Positions 25,046 to 37,590 of a stretch of 54,881 bases of DNA are shown piece by piece; within the stretch, counting starts at the first letter, position 1; the number at the start of each line of letters is the position of its first letter. The stretch spans positions 1-54,881 of the forward strand of contig SGPL01000194.1 in assembly GCA_004802705.1 (NCBI GenBank), written 5' to 3'. A program made the translations under genes and the position numbers. A model generated the notes under the pieces. It was not told where the DNA came from. It made no database searches and saw nothing but the letters and a program-made list of their open reading frames with translations. The DNA is from Bondarzewia mesenterica (Eukaryota; Basidiomycota; Agaricomycetes; Russulales; Bondarzewiaceae).

Positions 25046-28000
25046 TTTAATTTTGATTGTGCAAAGCTAGTTTTGATGACAATTATGATAGTAGAATATA
25101 TTGCTTATATACCATGTTTAAATTAAACCTTTGAGTAAGGCTTAAAAGTGTGAATGTACTCATCAAAGTCTTTAAACAATTGATAACTATTACATGACCA
25201 CTATACTTGACACATCTTAGACATGCTTTTGACTACTTGATTTTATTCTTCATATCTTTCTTAATTTACTTTTATATAGTTCTTAGATATAGATTACTTA
25301 ATAGCCTATTGCATTGCATTGATATCTTTTTATAATTAGTAAGCTTGCTAGTTAGTATAACAGCTAATAATAATTATGCTATTAGTTTTTATCTTTTTTG
25401 CATATTATAGTTCAGTTTTTAGCATAATAAGCAACTTTTCTGCATTAATTTACTATTTAGACTATGATGAGTATGACATACTCATTTGCGCTTACAGCCT
25501 CTGCCCTAATAGTAATACCCTTCATTATTTTTATATTTACTAATGACATCACTCTAATCTAAGAGTCATATGTTATAGAGTCTTTCTTTTTGCTTGTAAG
25601 TAACTTTGAATTCCTCTGCAGTTGCTTTTTAAACCTTTTATATAATATCTTCATGAGTTTTTTTTTTTAAAAGTGCATAATATTATAAAGTTATGATGCA
25701 TCTATTCTTCATATTTCTCATATAAAACTTTTTTGAAAGATAGAGTTATTGTCGTGATGAAAGTGGATTTTTAACTTAGGTAAGAATCAGATTTTTTTGC
25801 TTTTTTAGAGCTTATATATTGTTCAATAAGGAATATTGAGTGAGCTGTAAAGAATGTGATCTGTGAGCTTAGCTTTGATATAAATTTAGGTGAAATTGAG
25901 GAGCAAACTATATAAGATTTCAAATAAGGTAAAAATTATACCTTTTATATTAAACTGGGTGAGTCTCAATACTACAAGGCTTAGAGGGTAAAATAACTAT
26001 ATAAAAATATCTGATTGATGATGACTAAGATATATATTATTCAGGTGTGGTACATGAGCATAACTATAACTAAATAAAAAAACAAATAACCAGCTAGCTT
26101 AAAATTTATAATCTATTAATTAGTAATTAAATAAGTTCAACTATTTAAATATAATAACTTACTCTCTTAATCTAAAATTCTACTTCTTATATACCTTTTA
26201 TCATATTTAGATTAGTAATTACTTAAGTGAATGAGTCAGCAAAATGCACATAGTGCATGTGCTTAATTTATTTATTATTTTACGTGTGTATATAACTTTT
26301 ATTTCTAGCAAGTTTTATACCATTCTGATGCCTTTTAATGCATGTGCTACACTCAGATACGAAGTTTCTGAACCTTTCAGTTTTTACTGGCTTATGTTGG
26401 ACTCAATATCACTTGAGAGTATTGACTATATTAGTAAAATTCTTCCTTATTTGTGCTCTATAGAACTTGATTGCTGTTTTCAGTATCAATGTTAGCACAG
26501 ACCTAAATAGTGATATTTATTAATAGAGCAGAATTACAACATAATGTGTAGTAAGAAACTTAAAACTCATGAAATTATGGGATTTTTTTATTATGAGTGT
26601 AGTTTATGATGTCAGATTTATCCATAAAAGTCTAGATAAGATGTGTATGTACAGTAAGATTAAAATAAGCTATAAAATGTTTTTATATTATAAAGCAAGA
26701 AATAAAATTATAAATAAAATTATAGAGGCAGCTAACAAACAGTTAGTGTAATAGTTTATAATCTACTACAAATAAAAAGTTATGAATACAGAGCAACTCA
26801 AAAAAGTAAAATAAAAGAACATCTACATAGTTTAACAAATTCCAACTATATGTTATAGGAAGAGATGTGAGCATTTCACTAGGCTGTCATAAAAATCATT
26901 TGAGCTCATGAAATTTCTCAATGAAATCTTACACTTTTTTGATGTCACAACTGTCAGCTTTAGCAGGGCAATGATACAAATCAAAATAATATTAGTTATA
27001 TAAATATTACTTCTAGGCATCATGATATTACACTTCAGTCTGATATTTCAATGGGTGAGATTAAAGTAAACTTTAATGAGGGCATCCTAGAGCCTATGTT
27101 AATATTGCATAGGATAAATCTAATTACTATGCATATCATAGACGGAGATAGACATGACATAGTGAGTATCACATTTTTAATAATTTTTTCTTTATAACAT
27201 CACTTTCGACAGGCCACTTTTTTATTATATAAAAGGCACTGAGGTCATCTATTCAAAAAATAATGTTAGACTAGAATAACAATAACAATAAATATGTGAA
27301 AAGGCATATCAAACACTTCAGTATCATCAGTTTCTTCTTTCATGTTATTTTTCAGCAAAGGCTAAAACTTTATTAAAAGATGAAACTTGAAAGTGACTAG
27401 TACCTGTATTTACCTCAAATAAGACATGTTAAATCTTAAAATATGACTCACAACTAATAAGAAGACCTCTCTTCACTAAACTATTTTTGCTACCACCTCT
27501 TAAGCCTACTTGAGGTTGCATGAAACCTCTGCAAAGTCCTCATTATAGTGGCTCAGGTATAGACTATAAAAAGCTCTCAATAGACTAAGAGAGTTTATTG
27601 ATCTCTCTCATGACATTTTAATAATATTATACTCAGCCAACTCTCTAGCAATGTAGTAATTTTAAATCTCTATCTAATTGTCAAAAAGAAATCTAAGCTG
27701 AATAATATAGATGAGAGATCACCTTTAACATTTATTTATTTAAAAGTCTGATAAAGTTTTAAAATAAAGTTAAAAAGAGGTAAAAATTATTTATATTGTG
27801 CAATATAATAGTTCTCTTTTAACAAGTGCTCAGAATTGTGATTTATATTTACTTTTAGGCAAGAATTATAAATAACTAATTATTATAGTTTTATAATTAT
27901 ATATTTATCATATATTATGTAAAATGGCTCGATTAGACTTTTTTTTATTTAAGTTATGCATACTCTAAAGTTAATAAATAAAAATATATAACCAAGTGCC

Positions 28001-30506
28001 AATTTAATGATTATATGATCATAAATTACAATAAATTTGATATCTTTTAGTGTTAATAGTTAGCTATTGAATATAATTAAAAAATACAAAGTAACTGTTA
28101 AACTTTTGCATGTTTTTATTTGATAATTTTTTTTTTCAGATTTCAGATTTTAACATGCTAGTAATTATGCTGCCTTTTATTTGACAATGATGCTCAAATA
28201 TTTAACAAAAGCTAACATACTATACTCCTCAATAGTTAAATAAAAGTGTAACTCTATCATGTAAATATGAGAAGAAAAAAGTTTAGATAATAGATGACTG
28301 AGAACAAGAAATATAAGTAATAATTCTAATAATACTCCTCCTTATCCTAAAATGATAAATTAATACTTTCTATATCTAACTGTATAGCTACTTTTTTCTA
28401 TCAATGTCACAAGTTGGACAATCTATATAGCATCAGCTTACTTGCTGTCATACTATTTAAATTAATATTGATTGTTTTTAAAGTTTAAAGAGGGATAATA
28501 TCAAGTTCAATGTCATCTGCCCTTTGTTAACATTAGTTTATAAAAATAATTATAATATAATATGTCTACTCATTAGCTTCTCTCTAGTTATTTTAACTTC
28601 TTTCTTTTACAAGATCATTCATTTGCTCAGCAACACTTGCTGCAATGACAACACTCTCATTCACTTCATATGCTAATTACAAGAATGAGTTCAAATTTGA
28701 GTGTAAGTGAGAAAACTAATGCACATACTATCAATAAGTTCATCACCCTCACATGAAACATATCTCTTATTCTCTTGTTTTATAACATCAATATTAGTTG
28801 ACTAACAGTGATTGTAAAGGTTAAATCAGAGTTCTCTTTATAGGAGACATATTAGAGTATATGCAAATACTCTAAAATTATGTGACTAACATATTGCTTT
28901 TATTTATACTTGCTCAATAAATGTTTAAATATTCTTTATAATCTCTATTTAAATTTATTTATTTATTGAATAATAAGATAATATAAAGCCTCTGTCGACA
29001 TTGATATCACATCTTATTATATCTATAGTTATAGTACTTACTACTTTAAATTCTCCTGTTATTACTTATACTCTTACTTCTAATGCTATTATAATTATCA
29101 ACTATTTAATATTTATATTCTTTAATATTAAACTTTAATACTAAAGCTTAAATAGTAAAATGTACAGTATGTTATAGTTTAAGAGTTCTTAAACATTCTA
29201 AATGTTATATTTAATTAACTATAGATTTTACTCAATACTATTAGTAGAGGTTAATTAAGTAGCTTAAAGGATTAAACACTTAAATAAAAATAAAAATACT
29301 TTTTAGCTATATATATTTAATTATTTTATATAAATGTTTATATAAATTTTACTCCTCTTTTTTTAGCATACTCTTAATTGTTGATTTTATTTGACTATGA
29401 CAGTTAATATAATACATCTTATTTTATTTAAACATTATAACAAATATTATTTCTTTCTTTTTAACTTATAACATGCTCAAAGACTGATCACTCTATTATT
29501 TAGATGTATAATGATAGTTAAATAACTATGTTATAACTAATATATTTTATATATTACTAACATAGTATTTATAGAGATAGCTAGTTTAAAGCATGATAGT
29601 AATGCTATTTATATTATAAATAGCCTTGTGTGCAATATTGATAAATTAGACCTTTTAAAAGAGAGAGAAGAGAATAAGAGTTCACTAATTAGTAGTAGCT
29701 AACTTTAAGGGCAAATTGTAAGTAATCAAGTATAATGTGTAATTTACTTATTAATATTTATTATAGCTCACATCATCAATAACATATAATAAGTATTGAT
29801 AATAACAATATAAGTATAAGTTAGTATTTATTTAATAATAATGATGATAATAAACTTATTTTTTATTTTATTTTGCATAAAATGATATAATATTGCTCAC
29901 AGATGTCAATAAATAAATAAATATTATGCTTAATTAAATTCAAAATAAAAAAAATGATAATTAAAAAATCAATATAAATAAACTTAAAGCAAGTACTATG
30001 TTATAGGAATTAGCAAATAAAAATCAAATACAATTTATAATAACTCAAACAATTAACTTGCACTGAAAAAGATTTATTTTATAACTCTATTCTATTCCCT
30101 ATAGCCTTTGACTTTCCTCTCAAGGATGCTACATTAGAGTGCATGATATAACTATATCACTAGATCAGCTAACTCAAAGCATGAGATATTGCCTAAAGCT
30201 TTATAATAGATGGCTGATAGAACATAAATAGCTGAAAAGTTAAAATTATCACTGATTTAGCCAAATTATAATCAGCTGCTTTTATTTATTTTTGAATGCA
30301 TCATACAACTTATGGAGTTACCTTGCCTATCTCTTTCTACCTTGCAGTTTATTGCACATAATAATACACTGATACCTTGTATGTACTTCTAGAGATTGTT
30401 CAACACAATATCTCTACCTTTTATTTTGTGATTGGTTTTATCTTATGTTTTCATTTTATTAGTCTGTATCATACACACATACTCTTTTCCTATCTGCCTT
30501 CTTAAT
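25046..30506. other. AT-rich decayed DNA, no confident gene
   Basis: This is very AT-rich sequence with stops in all frames. Open stretches at 26244-26495 and 26569-26751 (+), and a longer plus-strand trail to about 27610, look like decayed coding DNA but carry no motif I can name. The most AT-rich part is 27.8-30.0 kb. Confidence 0.4.
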
Positions 30507-31052
30507 TAGAATTAGCACCCAATCATGTGACTGTAATTCTGTATTAGTTACATCAGCCTATAACTATTAATATATGACTCTCTCACCATTCAGTCTTATA
30601 TTGTGTACTATTGTGCTCACAATACAAGTTTGCTTTATCTCTTAAAATAAGCATTTTAGTTCATCTCGAGTGTAAAACACTTCCAGCTTGCCTCATAGTC
30701 ATGAGTGGTTCATATAGCTTATCGCCTTCACCTTCATTATTGTCTTCATTATTGCCTGTATCTTTATTTTTATAACTCACTCTCATAGCCCCACTTTAAT
30801 GAGCTCTCTTTATTCATCCACTCGTTAAAACATTGTGCACTCTAATGTGCTAATACCTCAAACTTGCCTAAAGCTCATGCTTACTTGCTTGCTTTATGTT
30901 CTCATCGCACATTCCCTTTTTGTTATTGTTGTTGTTGTTGTCACTTCACTCACTCGTTGAGATTCTTAGTCAAAGACCCATGATGCTCTTACTTATTTAT
31001 ATATTTTAGTGGTTTTTTTAGTTAGTTTTCCCTTTTAGAGACACTGCTAGCA
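30507..31052 (+). repeat. About 550-bp dispersed repeat, partner of 6187-6740
   Basis: It is the inverted partner of 6187-6740, about 24 kb away. It includes a short (GTT)n run (30928-30945) matching the AAT/AAC-rich run in the other copy. Homology ends at CTAGCATA near 31052. It lies just upstream of the gypsy-type gag relic, but nothing shows that it is that element's LTR. Confidence 0.6.
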
Positions 31053-31129
31053 TATTATTTTAGAGCTTATCATGAGAGACAGTTAAGATTTTATCTGGTC
31101 ACCCTCAGTAATTATTGTGATGCACTAAA

Positions 31130-32300
31130 CTCTATGATTTGTGTGCAAAACTTTTAGCTATATTACAGAACTCAAAAAATCTCATAGATGACTCACAGTT
31201 TGATATCAGCACCTCCTCTGACTTCTTCATACTTGCCAATATTATATCATTACTACTCGTATATCACAATAACCTACTTGATCTCTCATTTTTATCTAAA
31301 TTTACTCAGTTTTTCTCACTGCCTAATTCTCTACTACCTTCACCTCTTCATATACTTAACTCATCTACTCATTGGTCACCTGGTCTTACACCTGATCATC
31401 TACTTCAAACACCTTTTACACTCATACTTGATGCTACTCTTATACCCACATATCATTGTCTCTTACATCACTACCCCTTAGCCCTATTTTAATATCTATC
31501 ATGGCTGCTCCTTCTATGCCATCATGTAGTAATTACAATGCTCCTTTTTTTTTAATTCCTTCTAGCCATGTGAGCTTTATTGCTACTTAAGTGACCTGAA
31601 ATATTATTTTGTGCACTGCAAGATAGATGAAGACCTCAAAAAGAAGTGTCATGCTTGCTAATTCCTCAGCGTTGATAACAGAGAACTCTGAGAATCATTA
31701 CCAATCTATACCATGAAAATTAATACCTATGAGGAGTTCAAGGTCAACTTTTTTTACTTTTTATTTAGATGCTAAAAAAGGACAGGAATACTCAGTTGTA
31801 GATATGGACAAACTCATCGGTGAGTGATTGCACTTTGAAATCACATCACATGGTGATCTAAGTGAATACTATCACCAATTCCTCATGATCATCTCATTTT
31901 TTATCAAGAAAGGACAGCTAGCTATTGCTGAATAAAGCTGTGCATACTGTTGTGGTTTTCAGCCAAAACTCTGGACTCGCATATCACAGTGCTTGCAACT
32001 CAAGCTTTTAGACCATCATCCAGATGACCCCTTCTAGCTTAGTGAAGTTTACACAGTTGCAGAATTTATACTTCTGAGTACTACGGTAGGAGCTACTGAG
32101 CCCATCACTGTTGCAGCCATAGCAGCACCATAGGTGATCACTCTCGATGTTAAGATCAAGGACTTTGCTTTTATGATAGATGTGATAGTGCAATTAATTG
32201 CACACTGATGAGCATCCCTGCTCTCTATGCTCATAGGCCATCATTTTCATCTTCTAGTTTCTAATCCAAAGACTTCAACATTTCTGTTCATTTGCAATGT
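31130..32300 (+). pseudogene. Gypsy-type gag relic (agaric retrotransposon)
   Basis: The plus strand reads PCELYCYLSDLKYYFVHCKI (about 31560-31620), then DEDLKKKCHAC, TYEEFKVNFF (about 31728), KGQEYSVVDMDKLIGE (about 31788), HFEITSHGDLSEYYHQFLMI (about 31835), QPKLWTRISQCLQLKLLDHH (about 31963-32021), PDDPF and a Val/Ala/Thr-rich tail to 32290. It fits a family of retrotransposon capsid-like proteins abundant in mushroom genomes (helical gag domain with an E/DYYRQF-like motif followed by DHHPDDP). The Pro/Ser-rich open stretch at 31139-31492 is probably its N-terminal part. Frame changes and stops (for example TGA at Arg/Trp positions) inactivate it. No pol follows. Confidence 0.65.
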
Positions 32301-33095
32301 ATTGTGATCTTTTGTAATTTCTTCTCATTTTACCCCTTTACCCTTCAATCATGAGACCTTTTATTTTTAAATGCTCTAGACCTTCTCTACATGTCAGACC
32401 TCTGAGATTGATGATGCTGAGCTGTAGTCAAAGCTAATCTATTTGGCTCGATGGCTTTTAGTATGATTGGCTGACTATCTGTGACATCGCCCTCAACCTA
32501 TTCTGATTTAATATTACTTAGAGTACATGTTTTTCCATTCTGATATTTTATTACATGTTATTTACAGGTTATTTCACAGGGCACTTATCGCGTTCAACAA
32601 ATTACCTTTAAGCTTTTGAACTCATATGCTTTCACATCTCTTTGAATAAATGCTAGATTATCAGTCGCTATAAGTTCTTATGCTTGTTTTTCATTCCACT
32701 CTTCCTGCTCTAACTTCACCCTTGTTTGCTCATTTTTTACCTTAGTCATACAACATTTACTATACCTTTTGGTCTCCTGTTTCTACTCTCTACTCAGTAT
32801 ATAAGCTACAATACATCTCTACAAAATATCAGATCAGTCTCCAAATTTAGACCTCATTTCACTTGTGTGAACTACGACTGCAACTTGTGACCTGCAAACT
32901 ACAATCTACAACTTTGATTTTGCTGTAATTTATTGTGACCTTTGATATTGCTGCAACTTGTTACTATCTTGGTGACTTTATTTCATCAATGTCATTCATT
33001 TATCTTTACTATCTTGTTCTATCTCTATATCTTATTCATCCTCTTATTCTAATACATCTTGAACCCTTAACCACAATATTGCACTAACTTTGCTA
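32301..33095. other. Decayed spacer, no recognisable feature
   Basis: This 800-base AT-rich stretch follows the gag relic and ends at a KDZ-type terminus. No domain, hairpin or repeat stands out. Confidence 0.35.
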
Positions 33096-33710
33096 AGCCT
33101 ATTCAGTGTCTTTTTCTATCTTAAATGGTGCAGCCCAATGTGCTTTTTACTCATCTCCAATAGTCAGCTGAGCCTAGCTGATGGCAATGTAGGCCCATCT
33201 CTAATAGTTTAACTAGCATCATTATTTGCTGACTTTAATGATTGGGCTGAGTGAGATAGATGCAGGTATTATGGACTTGCTTAGTCACTATTGCTTATCT
33301 CTAACAGTTCAGCTGAGATTTTCAACAAAAGCTTACTTGCCATTGCTGGGCCAAGCATGTAAACAATATTTTGCCTGCTCACTGTTGCCCATCTCTAACA
33401 GTTCAGTCAAGATTTTTAGCAAGGGCTTGCTCACCATTATTGAGCTGAGCATGTAAACAATATTTACTTGCTCATTGTTGCCTATCTTTGATAGTTTAGC
33501 CAAGATTTTCAGCAAGAGCTTGCTCGCCATTGCTGGGCTAAACATATAAACAATGTTTTGCCTACTTGCTGTTGCCCATCTCTGATAGTTTGGCTGAGAC
33601 TTTTAGTGAGAGCTTGCTTACCATTATTGGGTCAAAAATGTAAATAATGTTTTGTTTGCTTGTGGTTGCTCATTATTACCATCTTTAATGGTTGGAATGG
33701 ATGAATACTT
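33096..33710 (+). repeat. KDZ-type element terminus with a 94-bp subterminal tandem array
   Basis: It starts AGCCTATTCAGTGTCTTTTT, like the other termini. From 33297 four units of 94 bp follow (starts 33297, 33391, 33485, 33579), each opening TCTYTRAYAGTTYRGYYRAG and containing ATGTAAAYAATRTTT. The array runs straight into the 160-bp monomers. CpG is mostly lost here, so it is older than the copy at 37081. Confidence 0.8.
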
Positions 33711-35760
33711 TGGTAAGTGGCTTCAGCATTGTTTGAGAAGGATTCTATATTAAATTAGCTTTTTGCTCATATAGAACACTTACACATTGATTCAATAGCA
33801 CTTATTCTTTGTCTTCAATGATGTTGCTCAGTAAGATTATTGTTTTTCACCAGAAAGGTATAATACTTCACCAAGCAGCCCCAGCTTTAGCCTGGCATAA
33901 ATTTTACATCAAAATAGCTTTAAGCTGATATATTACACTTATATATTCATTGTCACTAGCACTTGTATTATTTTCTCAATGATCTTGCCCAGAGAGATCA
34001 CTGTTCCTCACCAGAAAGGTGTAAGACTTTGCTGAGCAGCCCCAGCTTCAATCTGGCATAGATTTTATATTAAAATAGCTTCAGGCTGATGTATCACACT
34101 TGTAAATTCATTGCTGCTAGCACTTGTACTATGTTCTCAATGATGTTGCCCAGTGAGATCACTGTTCCTCACCAGAAAGGTGTAAGACTTCACCGAGTGG
34201 CCCCAGCTTTGGCCCGGCATGGATTCTACATCAAAACGGCTTTGGGCCGATGTACCACACTTGTAAATTCATTGCCGCTAGCACTTGTACTATTTTCTCA
34301 GTGATCTTGCCCAGCGAGATCATTGTTCTTCACCGGGGAGGTATAAGACTTTTCCACAATGCTTCGGCATTGTTTGAGCAGCATTCTACAGTTGAATATC
34401 TCATAGTGCATAACGTTGGTGACGACCCAACCCTATGCATTATGAGGTCTTATGCAGGACGGTATTTGTCACATAATGTGACATGTTGTGACCTCACTCA
34501 AGGGAGGGCTCCTCCACGTGTCACGCTCTACAGAAAGGCGTCGGTGTAAAAATAATATGCTGTCTACCCTACGAGGAGCATGAAATAAAACAAAGTAGAG
34601 AATGTCAGTACACTTCTACATCATTTGTGTCAGTGGTGGTGACTTTGCGACACCAGAAAGCATCGAGTGTCGTGAGCCTAGGATCAGTTTCACGTGAGGT
34701 TTGTGCGTGAACTGTGAGTTTTTGTCGAGTAGCGACAGTGAGAAAGTGTGTATGCAAGACTTTGGTGGACATGCCTTGCATTTTGCACGTATCTATGATA
34801 AATTGGGGTGAAATTCACCTCCATTTGGGTGAAAATATTAATTTTTTTGCTATTTTTNGCAATCTAATAATGCATATTTGCCAAAATCTCTTATGCATTA
34901 TGCAATGCGGCATTTTCGTGCATAAATCCCCTTTCTCGAGGTGGTGACAAGCAAATCCTATGNNNTATNAGNTCTTNTNCANNANGACCTTNNGCATTNT
35001 NNGNNNNNCANCTNTACATCAAAATACCTTCCTGCCCATATATCACACTTGTATATTCATCTTGAATAACACTTGTTACACTTTCTAAATGATATTTTCT
35101 AGTAAGAACACTGTTTCTTGCNGGCAAGGCCAAAGGCTTTGCAAGACNNCTTCNGCATTGTATGGTGTGGATTCTACATCACAATAGCTCCCTGCTCATA
35201 TATCATACTCATATATTCATCCACAACAACTCTTGTTTTGCATCTGCNGCCCCNCTTGTNNGCAAAAACACTGTTCTTTCCTGGGNAAGGNAAANANTTT
35301 GNCAAAANGCTTCGNNAAGCTCCGNCANGCATTCTGCATCNCAATAGCTTTCTTTTGATATATAACACTTGAATATTCATNTACANGAACCCTTGTTATG
35401 CATTGTCTACTATGCTTTCAACAGGATATCAGTATTGTTGCNTAAGAAGGACTAAGACTTGCACANAAAGCTTCANTGANTATNAGCCTAGGTTNNACAT
35501 NATAANAGCTTTNTGCACATNNATAAAACNTGCATNTCNGTTCANAGGACCACTNGTTCTGCATTCACCATATGCTCNCNGANAAAAACACCATTNTTCT
35601 TCNGANAAGACAAAGACTTCANCAGAAGACTTTGNTAAGTGNCGGCATGGATTCTCCATAAAATTACCTTTNTGGTGAGGTATNACACTTGTATATTCAN
35701 CACCAATAGCACATTCCTCAAGCCATTCATCCTTTTNGTNAATAAGTNGCAATTCACATT
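33711..35760 (+). repeat. Left arm of the palindromic 160-bp monomer array
   Basis: The motif TATCACACTTGTATATTCAT or a variant recurs at 33772, 33931, 34092, 34253, 35041, 35201, 35361, 35521 and 35681. The spacing is 159-161 bp once the nested insertion (34391-35013 plus 5 bp) is removed. That is nine monomers. Monomers near the axis are more diverged from one another than the outer ones. Many Ns fall in the inner half of this arm. Confidence 0.88.
34391..35013. mobile_element. MITE-like insertion, about 623 bp, inside the left palindrome arm
   Basis: The mirrored arm has no counterpart, which gives an empty site. The left junction is ATTCTACA|GTTGAATATC and the right junction ends ...CTNTACA|TCAAAATACC, so about 5 bp (CTACA) is duplicated. 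Its two ends are inverted copies as far as the Ns allow: GTTGAATATCTCATAGTGCA outward from the left, and the reverse complement of the right end fits GnTGnnnnnCnnAnAATGC. It has no coding capacity. The class is not clear; a 5-bp duplication would also fit a short LTR remnant, but the inverted ends favour a DNA element. Confidence 0.6.
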
Positions 35761-35792
35761 GTANTGCTGTTTGGCGAGATGTGACTCACTAC

Positions 35793-37080
35793 TGTGAANT
35801 GCAACTTATTGACTAAAAGGATGAATGGCTTGAGGAATGTGCTATTGGTGGTGAATATACAAGTGTAATACCTCACCAAAAAGGTAATTTTATGGAGAAT
35901 CCATGCCGACACTTACTGAAGTCTTCTGGTGAAGTCTTTGTCTTTTCCGAAGAAGAATGGTGTTTTTGTCAGGGAGCATATGGTGAATGCAGAACAAGTG
36001 GTCCTGTGAACCGACATGCAAGTTTTATATATGTGCAGAAAGCTATTATCATGTAGAACCTAGGCTGATACTCACTGAAGCTTTATGTGCAAGTCTTAGT
36101 CCTTCTTAGGCAACAATACTGACATCCTGTTGAAAGCATAGTAGACAATGCATAACAAGGGTTCTTGTAAATGAATATTCAAGTGTTATATATCAAAATA
36201 AAGCTATTGCGATGCAGAATGCATGCCGGAGCTTACCAAAGCCTTTTGACAAAATCTTTACCTTGCTCGAGAAAGAACAGTGTTTTTGCCGACAAGCGGG
36301 GCCGCAGATGCAAAACAAGAGTTGTTGTAGATGAATATATGAGTATGATATATGAGCAGGGAGCTATTGTGATGTAGAATCCACACCATACAATGCCGAA
36401 GTGGTCTTGCAAAGCCTTTGGCCTTGCCAGCAAGAAACAGTGTTCTTACTAGAAAATATCATTTAGAAAGTGTAACAAGTGTTATTCAAGATGAATATAC
36501 AAGTGTGATATATGGGCAGGAAGGTATTTTGATGTAGAATGCTGCCCAAACAATGCCGAAGCATTTTGGAAAAGTCTTATACCTCCCCGGTGAAGAACAA
36601 TGATCTCGCTGGGCAAGATCATTGAGAAAATAGTACAAGTGCTAGCGGCAATGAATTTACAAGTGTGATACATCGGCCCAAAGCCGTTTTGATGTAGAAT
36701 CCACGCCGATCCAAAGCTGGGGCTGCTCGGTGAAGTCTTACACCTTTTTGGCGAGGAACGGTGATCTCACCAGGCAAGATTATTGAGAAAATAGTACAAG
36801 TGCTAGCGGCAATGAATTTACAAGTGTGACTATATCGGCCCGAAGCCGTTTTGATGTAGAATCCATGTCCGGGCCTGAAGGCTGGGGCTCGTACTCAGTG
36901 AACGTCTTACAGCCTTCCAGCGAGGAACGGTGATCTCACTGAGCAAGATCATTGAGAAAATAGTACAAGTGCTAGNGGCAATGAATGTACAAGTGTGATA
37001 CATCAGCCCAAAGCCGTTTTGATGTAGAATTCATGCCGGGCCAAAGCTGGGGCTGCTCGATGAAGTCTTACACCTTTTTG
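35793..37080 (-). repeat. Right arm of the palindromic 160-bp monomer array
   Basis: It is the inverted copy of the left arm; the innermost match is GTGAA...GCAACTTATTGACTAAAAGG against the reversed 35701-35757, with a short asymmetric spacer (about 35759-35792). It holds about eight monomers. Outer units can be followed by GCTAGCGGCAATGAATTTACA at 36641, 36802 and 36971. It breaks off inside a monomer, directly at the end of the 14-kb KDZ element. This arm is nearly free of Ns. Confidence 0.85.
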
Positions 37081-37590
37081 GTGAGCCTATTCAGTGCCTT
37101 CTTACCGTCTCAGACCGGCCAGCCGAAGGTGCTTTTTGCCCGACGCCGATGGCCAGCTGAGCTCGGCCGATGGCCATGGGGCCCCATCACAGATGGTTCA
37201 GCCACCGATGTCATTCACCGTCTCTGATGGTTCGGCCAAGCAGTGGCTGGGCAGGGATATGGGCCCTGCCCGCTCACCGTTCGCCGTGTCTAACAGGTCG
37301 GCCGAGCACCTTCTGGGCAGGCATATGGACCTTGCCCACTCATCGGTCACCGTGTCTCACGGGTCAGCCGAGCATGAGCTGGGCAGGNATACCTNGNCCG
37401 CTCATTAGTCACCGTGTCTGATGGGTCAGCCGAGCACCATCTGGGCAGGCATATGGGCCTTGCTAGGTCCCCACTCTCCATGTCCAATGGGTCAGCCGAG
37501 CACCCTCTGGACAGGGATATGGGCCTTGCCCGCTCATCGGTTGCCATGTCTGACAGGTCAGCCGAGCACCTTCTGGGCAAGGGAATCAAA
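37081..37590 (+). repeat. Left terminal inverted repeat: terminus plus six 66-bp units
   Basis: About 140 bp of unique terminal sequence is followed by units starting at 37223, 37289, 37355, 37417, 37483 and 37549. The spacing is 66 bp, except one unit shortened near Ns. Each unit has TCTGAYRGGTCRGCCGAGCA followed by CTGGGCAGGCATATGGGCCT. Because 66 is a multiple of three, long artefactual reading frames arise here. Confidence 0.9.

Noticed and set aside
26244..27610. Decayed coding trail as a Helitron or helicase relic
   Set aside because: No Rep or helicase motif could be read, so any assignment would be a guess.
30928..30945. (GTT)n run as a functional repeat
   Set aside because: It is a short microsatellite inside the 550-bp dispersed repeat, with no further signal.
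34815..35757. Frames with many X residues on both strands
   Set aside because: They fall in N-containing 160-bp repeats. The mirrored arm gives the same frames in inverse, so they are repeat artefacts.
33711..37080. CRISPR-like array
   Set aside because: Period is 160 bp with no short conserved repeat and unique spacers, and the context is eukaryotic.
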